This document shows, one piece after another, positions 38,001-47,100 of a stretch of DNA of 64,000 bases (positions within the stretch are counted from its first letter, which is position 1; every line of letters begins with the position of its first letter). The stretch lies in NCBI RefSeq assembly GCF_022581195.2, contig NC_061452.1, positions 3,975,501 to 4,039,500 of the forward strand, written 5' to 3'. This DNA is from Helicoverpa zea (lineage: Eukaryota; Arthropoda; Insecta; Lepidoptera; Noctuidae). The notes below the pieces were generated by a model that did no database searches, was not told where the DNA came from, and saw only the letters and a program-made list of their open reading frames with translations. A program made the position numbers and the translations under genes.

Positions 38001-41000
38001 AGAGTCTATTCAAAATTTTAATTTTGGGGAATCACTAAGAAAGTTGTTAAACTTTTTTCTGGGCTATTTCTTAGTACAAACGTAGTCAGGGCGTTGAAAG
38101 TTTTCTGAAAATCACTTCAAACCACCAAGATTTCTCATAGGTGCCCGCTTTTTTTTGCAAAAGAGTGTATTAATAATATTAATGAATGTTTAATAACGTA
38201 GTTACCTGGATGTTGTATAGGTACGGCGGGGGGCTGCAGCGGCGGCGGCTGCGCGTACGGCGGCGGCAACACCCCCGCGCCCGGCCCGTAAGCCCCGCCC
38301 ACCGCGTACGGCCGCCGGAGCGTCTTTATTTGTTGCTTGGGAATAAATACACTTTAAACATGAACCCTGACATTTTTATTGGAATAAGAGAACTGAGAAC
38401 TACAGAAAAAAAATACCATACTCTTTGCAACAGCTCAGTTGAGCTCAGTTTTCGATCTTTTTGGGATTTATCAGTACCTCTCCTCCCACTTTTGGATATG
38501 CATAAAAAAAATTTCGTTATTTACTTACTCTAATTAGAAGTTACTTTACAGCAATTATTTACTTCGGGCCTTTACAACAAACTTACCCAAAACGTGAAAA
38601 CTGGCTATCAGACAGTCAGATAATACTGTCTGGCTAACCTAAATACACCTGTCTAACGTGACCAACCGTTCCTAGGTCAGTAACTCAATTGAGCCTAATT
38701 CATTTCGGTGAAGGCCTACTTCAGACAAAAACTAAGTAGCTAGTGGCGTTCTTGTAGGCCTAGAAAATTATTCAAGCGTAAACATACAGAAATAGACAAT
38801 AATAGAGCCGCCGAGGCTTTCGGCCGTGATATTACCTAAATGGAAATAAATTAAGTTCAAACTAACTGCGATACTCCGGAAAATTAAGCAAGTTGTGTTT
38901 AATGGACTTTAATGGACGTGTTGGTTCATATGAATAAGAAAAAAAAGTTTCTGGAGGCCTTGCAAACCGAAATGAAGTTATTTCACGCAACCAATCCACC
39001 TGTCTCATCAAGTGATCTAAAGGGCTTTAATCTCAACGTTTTCAAATTGGCAATTCAAAGGTTTTAACAACGTAAATTCATCTATCCTGCGAAATGTTCC
39101 ATAACTTAGCACCTAAGTCGAATATGTGTCAAACAAATACATGTTGTATGTCTCACCGGTGGTACGGAGTGGTGCTGCGCCTGCGGATGATGTGGCATAG
39201 CCCTGATGGGGTGAGGTGGTCGCTGCGGCGTGTGGTGCGGCGGCGGCACGCCCATGGCGCCCAGCCCGCCCAGCGCCTGCCCGTGCGCGCCCATCGCGCC
39301 GCCCGCCTGCGCCGGCCCCAGCGGCACCCTTCACACCCGCGGAACGTCACACTATCATCACGCTACACGACTATATTCACTCAAGCAATATAAGCATCAC
39401 ATCTGTACATCACAAGACCGTATGCCTAGTAACTGTCGCCGCACCGGCCCAGCTCGGCGAAAGTAACCTATCCAGCTCGACAGTTGGCGAGACACTGTTA
39501 TTTCAACTGTCCACCACTCAATGGACGTGATATATTAGTCTGAACGAAGAAAGGTCGGCTCGCATTCAAAACCTCGGTCCCCGCGCGTCAATAGAGACGT
39601 CGTCATATGTTCCTTTGTCAGTTTCATTGGTAACCAGTTTACGCGACAAAGGGCGCCGCAAAAGACCCTCGACATATCAACAAATTACACAATATTTGCA
39701 TATCAATGCGATCGCCACTCTTTTCTCGGATAAAGACAGTGTTATTTTATTAAATAGTGTCAAAGTTGGAGTAACCACCTCATATTCAGTTATTATTATT
39801 GCCTGAATCGTGTAATACGAAGCTATTGGGACTTTCATCACTACTGCTAAAAGAATCCTGAGAATGCATTAATTTTACTGGTCAAATATTTTCAATATCC
39901 TACTTATATCCTACTTATATTATAAATGTGAAAGTTTGTGAGAATGTATGGATGTATGTTTGTTATTCAATCACGCAAAAACGGCTGGACCGATTTGGTT
40001 GAAATTTGGTATGTAGATAGGTGATACCCTGGATTAACACATAGGCAACTTTCTATCAACACACCACGCGGGCGAAGCCGCTGGCGGGAGCTAGTAATTT
40101 ATAATTTAATCTTAACCCACGAGTTGGGTTGTAAAACCTACCCTTCCTGCCTATTATAAAACTAGTCTGAAAAAGTACTTTTAGGGTTTAGTACTAAGTT
40201 TAATTAAGAGCATGCTCTTTGTTCAAGACAATGGTTTATCAGTACTTCTTTTTAGGACCAATTTTTATAATATTAATCATTAAGGCCCGTAATATCAATA
40301 AATCAGAAATCAGCTCTATCATACTAATAATAAATATGCACAAAAGCAATTATATTAAATGACTCCATCACAGTATTTTACTTTATTGATAAGTGGCCAT
40401 ATGGCATGAGAGTAACAGTTGAAAATAGTGAATCAGTCATTTTTTTTCACAATTAGCTCTAGAAATTCATAATATTAAATAAGTATCATTTAATCTAATA
40501 CTTTATGCCTTATACCTTAATAATGACAAAAAATTATTCACCAGGAGGATTCAGAATAAGATATACAAATTCTAAACCACTGTTTTTCTCTTCCTGCATT
40601 TTTGGGGCTGCACACCATGAACACCAGATAATTTGTGAGTGTAACTTTTTATCCTGGTACAGGATGGAGTTCCCTCAGGACACCAAAAACAGAATGAGTG
40701 ATACAGCTAGTTTTTCAGTGCCTTGTTGCAGACTACCTACAGTTATTATTGTATGTATCAATACATACCAAATGTAATACCCATTATGTTTTAAAAAGAG
40801 TAACCATGGAGTTTCTTGCCCGTTCTTCTCCACAGGAAGCTACTCTTGATATGGGCAATGAGAATCAACCTTATTTATAATTTTTGATGTTCATAAGTGC
40901 TTGTAAAGCTCTAAATGATTTGATTTGATTTGACTATCGGGGATGCTGAATATTCTCCAGAAACCTCAAACAGACTCGGTTGGTTAGATACACTCCATTG

Positions 41001-41351
41001 AAAAGTTCATAATCTTTAAAAACTTAGTAAGATTTTTAATCAGGAACTTTATACTGTAGGAACCTCATGTGACAGTTATATGTTTACAACCAATCCTGAT
41101 ATGCTGTTGACAAGACATGTAAGATATTGTCATCATCTTATCAACCCACTAGCTTTTGCCCGCGACTTCGTTCGCATGGAATAGTGACTTCCGGCATATT
41201 TTTGGTTTGACCAATAGATGGCGCTATATGTCCGGAATATTTTTTTTTTTTTTTTTTAATAAGAACTATCCTATGTCCTTTCTCAAGTTCCAAACTATGT
41301 CTGTACCAAATTTCACACAAATCGGTTCAGTAGTTTAGGCGTGAAGAAAAT

Positions 41352-41388
<37 letters not shown>

Positions 41389-42786
41389 GTTACTTTCACA
41401 TTTATAATATTAGTTAGGATTGCCGTCCACTGCTGAATGTTGGCTTCACCCAAGAAATGCCAACCTTTATGTTCCTTTGTAGTTGAGACCAACTTGTTGA
41501 TTCAAATAAGAAACCTAGCTATGTATGTTTTCTAGTTCAAGTAAGTGGGTATTTATTTATTTTTGTGTCTGGACTGTACATGACAAAATGTAGAATATTC
41601 AACAAGAGCTTTATTCGAATAACAAATGGCTTGCTTTCATAAAACACTCTCCCGAAATCCATTGTGATGCTTTAACTTATTTACCATTTACTACTAAATA
41701 TTGTAGTACACATTACTATGTATGTTTTACTAAGCTGTGACTAAAACTGAAATTAAGCATCAGAAATGGTGTGAAAGGCCATGTGATAGCATAAATTAAT
41801 CTATGAAATATTTTATTAGTGATTGTTTTTGAGAAGCCATGATATGCAGTGGATATTTACAGATTCAAGCCATTACTATGATGTGGTTTTAACTTTTACT
41901 TCACGCTTATCCATAAAATTACATTAAGCTATACTAGATTATGGCACCATAAATGTGTCTCCTCTAGTATGAGGATTCATTGTCTTTGATTTCTTGGATT
42001 ACTGTGAATTATTGAATTTTTATTTATATGCTTAGAAATTGTCTAATTTTTTTATGATGTTTATTGTGTATCATATAAAGTTTTCTAAACAGTATTAAAG
42101 GAACATTAAGTCAGCAATAACTGTGGTAATTATAACCAGCAGCAGAAATGTGAAAGTTATCATTTGGCACAAATTCTCATTGAATATTCAATGCAACAGC
42201 TTTTGTTTCCATTCCTTAGTGCTAATGAGCAAGTCATTCAACAGGTAGCTTGTAATGATTTATTTATTCAAATGTACTTACTTTATAAGATAGTGATCCA
42301 AATACAATAATTATCAGTAAATATAGAATAGGTTATAAACAAGTTTTGACAGAAAACTGCAACATACATGTCACATGCCCGCTGTGGTATTATTGGAAAC
42401 CAAATTACTGCAAGAAGTGCAGGAAATCACTGCAATAATTCAATTTTACTTGCTAATATGTTCAATTATTTTGACCTATTTATGCGCACGATTTACGACT
42501 CTCGATCTGATAGTGTTGCTACTAAGCGTCTGGCTTTGGTTTGTTGCCACTAAACGATCTGTGATATGATTGTGTGTACAGCGATATCTTGGCGCGAAGC
42601 ATTACAAACAAATAAAATAATGAAAAGCCGAACGTTACTCTACCTAGTTAGTGTTACGTGCCTGTTCTCGCGATGCATCTGATGTGGAGCCATTTGATGG
42701 TGCCCGGGCATTCCCTGATGCCCGCCCATGTGCTGCGGCGGGTGCCCCGAGATCGGCTGATGATGCATGTTCGGGTGATGCATCAT
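26096..42786 (-). CDS. stau: Staufen, double-stranded RNA-binding protein, 15 exons
   Basis: Binds structured mRNAs for localisation, translation and decay. CDS exons 5' to 3' on -: 42786-42644, 39328-39157, 38323-38206, 37592-37399, 37171-37070, 36696-36570, 33093-32797, 32516-32383, 31492-31292, 30772-30547, 29993-29893, 29539-29431, 28820-28702, 28026-27869, 26159-26096. Phases agree throughout; 754 aa. The N-terminus is His/Met/Pro-rich (MMHHPNMHHQPISGHPP). dsRBD1 about 194-264 (IKRAQHAAAQAAL), dsRBD2 about 289-368, dsRBD3 about 397-468 (GNGKKVSKRRAAERML), dsRBD4 about 510-577 (GPNKKTAKRRAA), dsRBD5 about 660-729 (KDQLMYLSQLLGF). The C-terminus is AVSNGIAE. For exon 1 the donor after 42644 (AG/gtagag) keeps the frame; an earlier GT after 42658 would not. 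Exon 14 is the source of the 102-bp array. Confidence 0.93.
26290..26600 (-). mobile_element. SINE (family A), head-truncated, at the edge of the staufen array
   Basis: The tail and body match the copies at 7419-7792 and 17112-17460 (agccgattatcggctac, gcgcaggacatatta), with internal changes including loss of the B-box region. The tRNA-like head is cut within tctagctgtc, where it joins a piece of staufen exon 14 through shared gctgtc bases. It lies in staufen intron 14, in the same orientation as the gene. Confidence 0.85.
26592..26629 (-). pseudogene. Diverged 5' fragment of a second staufen exon 14
   Basis: Read on -, the 38 bases after an in-place acceptor (tatatatag) start CGCAACCACGCCGAGTTC and translate RNHAEFLSLISL, matching the start of true exon 14 (RNHGEYLSLVSL) with several substitutions. 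The fragment stops at the SINE junction. It differs more from exon 14 than the array units differ from each other, so it is probably older. Confidence 0.8.
26630..27951 (-). repeat. 102-bp tandem array, 13 units, from staufen exon 14 tail plus donor site
   Basis: Each unit, read on -, is the last 83 nt of exon 14 (from TCCACGCGAGCC to CACACACAC) followed by 19 nt of intron (gtatgttatatatagcgcg). The 5'-most unit is the functional exon end (27869-27951). The units appear identical to one another. Because 102 is divisible by 3, the array stays open as 34-residue repeats containing helix 2 of dsRBD5 (SHDACARAALRALALMGL) plus YVIYSA. Each unit carries a donor (ac/gtatgt) and a short GT...AG stretch of only 15 nt, too short to be a normal intron. 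Large open frames on both strands here are by-products. Confidence 0.95.
28193..28640. repeat. Dispersed repeat, copy 1, in staufen intron 13
   Basis: Shares end segments (ttattcagtg...gcaaa and ccaccagtttttttt...gcactg) with 30945-31232 and, in inverse, 33186-33530. It is interrupted by a short interspersed repeat at 28397-28597. Confidence 0.55.
28397..28597 (+). repeat. Lepidopteran short interspersed repeat nested in a dispersed repeat
   Basis: Starts gactagcttctgccagcgg and runs through cacccgcatcccgtggg and ataaaaagcctatagcc to an end at tataatattaagtatagat. A near-complete copy of the family at 5915-6105, in the + orientation. Confidence 0.75.
28845..28915. repeat. Retroelement 3'-end-like fragment
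   Basis: aaatcaaatcaaaatacc followed by tttattttcaggc and ggcccata resembles the short tail repeats at the ends of lepidopteran non-LTR elements (inverse of the tgatttgatttgat end near 40931). Family not assigned. Confidence 0.4.
29655..29762 (+). repeat. Short retroelement-like fragment in staufen intron 11
   Basis: Contains ccggccactgctgggcaaag, a widespread lepidopteran repeat word also present at 55555-55577 (cccactgctgggcaaaggcc). The short overlapping open frames on both strands have no independent support. Confidence 0.5.
30945..31232. repeat. Dispersed repeat, copy 2, in staufen intron 9
   Basis: Begins tattttattcagtgcccaaa and ends ccaccagtttttttttttgc; ends are shared with copies 28193-28640 and 33186-33530. 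Confidence 0.55.
33186..33530. repeat. Dispersed repeat, copy 3 (inverted), in staufen intron 6
   Basis: Begins ttaagcagtgcacaaaaaaa and ends near gttgacaaagtttgcgcact, the inverse of the ends of the other two copies. The inverted CAGTG.GCAAA-type ends suggest a non-autonomous DNA element. Confidence 0.5.
33582..36326. repeat. Large foldback element in staufen intron 6
   Basis: The left side (from about 33582, acccaaaactgaaagtgccg) and right side (to about 36326) are extended inverse complements. Matching pairs include aggccttgtccccgc at 33922 and its inverse near 35010, and gttacggcaaataacgtcc near 34078 and its inverse near 34870. The centre lies near 34450-34550 and is GC-rich with a run of about 15 C at 34133. 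Open frames here run through the palindrome and have no support. The right arm is split by a 964-bp MITE. Confidence 0.8.
35086..36049. mobile_element. MITE with TA target duplication, nested in the foldback
   Basis: Ends are TACTTCGGCCGTTCAGAGAA and the inverse of TAGTTCGGCCATTCAGAGAA, giving terminal repeats of over 30 bp, flanked by TA (35084-35085, 36050-36051). The uninterrupted sequence in the opposite arm of the foldback reads straight across (gggttttagtcag), confirming insertion after the foldback formed. TA duplication suggests Tc1/mariner-type mobilisation. No transposase was found. Confidence 0.8.
36352..36510. repeat. Degenerate family B SINE fragment
   Basis: cccaacttggttaaggtctgc, cttctagtcttactgg and ggagctactgcctatct follow the order of the SINE at 22074-22460 with many changes. 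Confidence 0.6.
39885..40097 (-). repeat. Lepidopteran short repeat in staufen intron 1
   Basis: Read on -, it starts ttactagctcccgccagcgg and ends with ataatataagtagg-type sequence, with the conserved segment 'aaatcggtccagccgttttt' in between. Related to, but distinct from, the 5915-6105 family. Confidence 0.65.
40500..40931 (+). repeat. Possible non-LTR retroelement 3' end
   Basis: The segment ends ttcataagtgcttgtaaagc then tgatttgatttgatttgac, a tail pattern common to lepidopteran non-LTR elements. Short open frames are present but none is convincing as reverse transcriptase. Confidence 0.4.
41148..41418 (+). repeat. Lepidopteran short interspersed repeat with (GACA)n tail
   Basis: Starts cccactagcttttgcccgcg with cgacttcgttcgcatgg, followed by ccaatagatggcgctat, an oligo-T run, 'aaatttcacacaaatcgg', a (cagacaga)n microsatellite at 41353-41388 and the end ttcacatttataatattag. 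This is a very common lepidopteran repeat layout. Confidence 0.75.
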
Positions 42787-44134
42787 CTTCACGAACCACT
42801 GCCGTTGTCACACAAACAAACTATAAATATCGCGAACTACCACCAAATAAACACCGCAAATTTCTTACGTCAAATACAACGGTTCACACTGAATTTCTTA
42901 CCCTTACTGTATGTCACGAGCAAATCAGTTTCTTTGCTATGCAATCTACATAAATCCGCACACTTATTACGCCTATATTATTTTATTTTGGCAAACAGTA
43001 AAGAAAATCGTTTCGTTCAACATGCGGCCATGTTAAAAATATTGCCAGCGACATGAAATCTCAACTCACACAAATAATTAATTGAAATCTACCAAAGTAC
43101 TTTAGAAGTAAAAATCACATTAATTTTAGTTTATTAGTTTTATTTCCGAATAAATATTTTTTTCAAAACCACACACACAGTTTTTTTTATAAAATCTTTT
43201 TGTTCTGCCCATAGGCCCAAAATTGGTTTATAGCCTATTTTTGATGGCCCGCAAATAAGAAGATTGTTGGAAGGTACCAAAATCTGAATGACCAGTTTGG
43301 AACAACTTGCGTGGAATTCGTTTATTTTTTTTAAGTTACTAAAAATATTTTTGGGAAATCACAAGTCAAATAACTATTCTGAAATTGTTAACAATATGCT
43401 GGAGAATTTAAAAAACTTAGGATGTAACATGTCCATCAAAGTGCATTATCGCCCCAGTCACTTTGACCAGTTTCAAGAAAATCTTGGTTTATACAGCGCA
43501 GATCAAGGAGAGCGGTTTTGCCAGGACCTAAAAACGATGGAGGAGAGGTATCAAGGCCGATGGGATCAGCATTACGATGGCTGGCTACTACTGCTGGGGG
43601 GATGCAACATCATTGTCTCGCTACACCGCATCTACGAAAATCGCTTAAAAGAATTATACGCTATTTACTTTGTTTGAAAAAATATGTTTTTTGGTTTTAC
43701 ATATTTTATTTTTTTCTTTGTACTAATCAACATTATATTAACCAGTATGTTAACGTATTTAATTTAATGTGATTAGGTACGACACACCCGATATACTCCT
43801 CTTACGTACTCTCTATCTCTTCTCTTATTTAATCACTTATGTATTCTTCTCATGTAATCCCCCTTGTACTCCTATTATGTATTTAGTCCTCTTATGTACT
43901 CCCCTTGAGTTCTAATTCTCGCACATTTTTATTCTATTTACTTAAAAAAAAAATATATATTTTTACGTATTTTATTTTCTTCCTTGTACTAATCAACATA
44001 ATACTAACCAGGTTAACATACTGGTGGAACATTAGTAAAAAAAGCAAGCTTAAGGCTATATTGAGGATGAATGAAAATACGTATAAGCAGAAAAAAAGGC
44101 ATTTATTTCATACACTTAATACAAAAATGGAAAA
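42787..44134. other. Intergenic region between staufen and Nup188
   Basis: Staufen and Nup188 lie head-to-tail on -, so this region holds the staufen 5' flank and the end of the Nup188 transcript. A Nup188 poly(A) signal could be at 44102-44107 (tttatt on +). A degraded mobile-element frame lies at 43288-43677. Two direct copies of about 70 bp (around 43690-43760 and 43955-44025, both with ttgtactaatcaacat) follow it. Confidence 0.5.
43288..43677 (+). pseudogene. Degraded repeated-family ORF (probable mobile-element remnant)
   Basis: The frame reads LGCNMSIKVHYRPSHFDQF, then SADQGERFCQDLKTMEERY and QGRWD. I recall similar C-terminal motifs (ENxG...EQGERFHQD...MEERYQGRWD) from repeated arthropod open frames of probable mobile-element origin; the superfamily is unclear to me. 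After GRWD the expected continuation (MAGYYCW) is found in another frame, so a frameshift lies near 43563-43580. No splice signals or upstream coding were seen, so I read it as a dead fragment. Confidence 0.55.
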
Positions 44135-47100
44135 TTATAACTCTGTTTGACAAATGTAAAGGAATACTACTGACATGAAGTGAAAGTAATCTTCATCATT
44201 ATTAATTTGTACATCAGTTAAGTTAGAGTAAGCAGGTTCTTCGATTTCTTGTAACGAACTGTCTAAACTTTCATCGCTATCCCTGGTCGTCTCGGCCCAG
44301 GACACGCGTTTAGAACTTCGAGCAGTTTCCTTCTTCTTATCGGATGTCGGTGTGGAATGGGACACCGGAGAAGGCGGGCCCTTAGTTGGTGTCTGAGCAC
44401 ATTTGTCGAGATAATGTTTTCGAAGTATATACTCGCGCATTGAATCGTGGGCCGCCCTTTTTGGAGGTGGTGGTGGGGGCAGCGTTCTGTCATCATCGTT
44501 ATCACAATTGCAGTGGGTCCCCTCTTTTCTGGCTTCCTCTATGCGTTTTGTTTCTTCCTCGTTGGCAGCAAGAGGCCACGCGCCGAGTTTATTACGTACA
44601 AGGTGTGGCCGTGCGTGAGCAGCACACAAGATCCGCTTGCGGACAAAATCGTGGAACATGGTCAGCTCAGAGCTCAGTTCGCGACGAATGAGTTGTTTGT
44701 GTCGTGTCGGAACACTGGGGTCTCGTACTGCAAGTAGGGCCTGTGAAACAAATTGGAGTGTCAGAAAAGTAGCATAATGGCGTAGCATGTGAATTTATTA
44801 CTTTGACTATGAACTTGATATGTGATAATGATGATGTCCTCTTAGCCGATAATCGGCTACGGCGGCTGTTCTCATATATGGAGATCAGCCAACTGCGCAA
44901 GACATATAATAGGGCACAAGCATTTGCGCCGACACACGCGGAGAGAGATCAGGCGCAGGACCGAGCTCCGATGCACGGCTGGTGAGCGACTCGCTGCGGG
45001 CCGCGCGGCGCTCGGCGGCCGGGCTGCCGCACGAGTGTGTACTGTACCTGCGAGGCGAGCAGCGTGGCGCTGGCGTCGAGCGCGCCGGCGACGAGGCGCT
45101 CGTCGAGCGCGGGCAGGCTGGCGGCGGAGGAGATGCTGGTGAGCGACTCGCTGCGGGCCGCGCGGCGCTCGGCGGCCGGGCTGCCGCACGAGTGTGTACT
45201 GTACCTGCGAGGCGAGCAGCGTGGCGCTGGCGTCGAGCGCGCCGGCGACGAGGCGCTCGTCGAGCGCGGGCAGGCTGGCGGCGGAGGAGATGCTGGTGAG
45301 CGACTCGCTGCGGGCCGCGCGGCGCTCGGCGGCCGGGCTGCCGCACGAGTGTGTACTGTACCTGCGAGGCGAGCAGCGTGGCGCTGGCGTCGAGCGCGCC
45401 GGCGACGAGGCGCTCGTCGAGCGCGGGCAGGCTGGCGGCGGAGGAGATGCTGGTGAGCGACTCGCTGCGGGCCGCGCGGCGCTCGGCGGCCGGGCTGCCG
45501 CACGAGTGTGTACTGTACCTGCGAGGCGAGCAGCGTGGCGCTGGCGTCGAGCGCGCCGGCGACGAGGCGCTCGTCGAGCGCGGGCAGGCTGGCGGCGGAG
45601 GAGATGCTGGTGAGCGACTCGCTGCGGGCCGCGCGGCGCTCGGCGGCCGGGCTGCCGCACGAGTGTGTACTGTACCTGCGAGGCGAGCAGCGTGGCGCTG
45701 GCGTCGAGCGCGCCGGCGACGAGGCGCTCGTCGAGCGCGGGCAGGCTGGCGGCGGAGGAGATGCTGGTGAGCGACTCGCTGCGGGCCGCGCGGCGCTCGG
45801 CGGCCGGGCTGCCGCACGAGTGTGTACTGTACCTGCGAGGCGAGCAGCGTGGCGCTGGCGTCGAGCGCGCCGGCGACGAGGCGCTCGTCGAGCGCGGGCA
45901 GGCTGGCGGCGGAGGAGATGCTGGTGAGCGACTCGCTGCGGGCCGCGCGGCGCTCGGCGGCCGGGCTGCCGCACGAGTGTGTACTGTACCTGCGAGGCGA
46001 GCAGCGTGGCGCTGGCGTCGAGCGCGCCGGCGACGAGGCGCTCGTCGAGCGCGGGCAGGCTGGCGGCGGAGGAGATGCTGGTGAGCGACTCGCTGCGGGC
46101 CGCGCGGCGCTCGGCGGCCGGGCTGCCGCACGAGCACGCGCGTCGCCGTCCGCGCGGAGACCGTGACCCGTAACCCTCCTCCGAGTGGTATGCCTGACGT
46201 GCGATGTTCACACATTATTGAAAAGTTCTCATCACAATCATTGTACAATATGGAATATACTCGGCGGATTTGTGATTGAAAGTGTACTCAGGTACGAACA
46301 CTATTCGAGTGCAGTGACATCTTAACACACAGCGTAGTTTCTGAATTTCTTTCGAAATGAAATAGACGACAGGTAGCGTCGCAGGACTACGACTAGGCAT
46401 ATGGTTTCACGAGTCAAACACCTAGTCAGTAATTACTGTAATACAGAGCTAACTTACATGATTAAGAGATCTGGTAAGCAGACATATGGCGGACACCAAG
46501 GTTCCAAAGGTTAGCTGAGGGAAAGGCTCATAGGATATCTTGGGTGCTCCGAAGTGTAGCTCGACGAGGGGCTGCCAGCGCTCCAAGTCCAAACCAGGGT
46601 CGGCTAAGAGCGACAGCAACTCCGGACTGAATGACAGGAGGCACAGTGTTGCCATGTGCAAGATCTCTAACGTTCTGGTATAAAAAAATATTCGTTTAAT
46701 CTCCCTTTAATTATGTATGAATAAAAGTTATTTAAAACGTAGGTCTTTTACCTATGCAGTACATTAGGATTTTGGCTTTGTGCGTCTTCTGTTGGCGGGA
46801 GTGCCGGATCCGCAGAGCGACGCGAGCGCATCATGAGTGTCACACATTGGTATAGGCATGCGCTTATACTTCGCTGTACAAATAACAACAAAAAAATAGT
46901 AAAAAATCTGATAAAATCAATACTTTCCATTATTAAAATTTAAAGACGTGAGAATATCTTACCATAATCCCAGTTAAAGAAGTAATATTCTGGATTCTCC
47001 ACCTTGCTTCAAACTTGACCAACTGTACGACCAAGTTAAGGGTAGACGCGCACAAGTTCAAAGCATCGATGTTGAATACCTGACGCGGCAACAGCACCGC

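Noticed and set aside
42644..42658. Alternative donor for staufen exon 1 after 42658
   Set aside because: It would put exon 2 in a frame that lacks the His/Pro-rich character; the donor after 42644 keeps all later phases.
44872..46248. Long open frames on both strands over the 157-bp array as independent genes
   Set aside because: The GC-rich repeat lacks stops in all frames; only 45990-46193 on - has splice sites and phase that fit Nup188.
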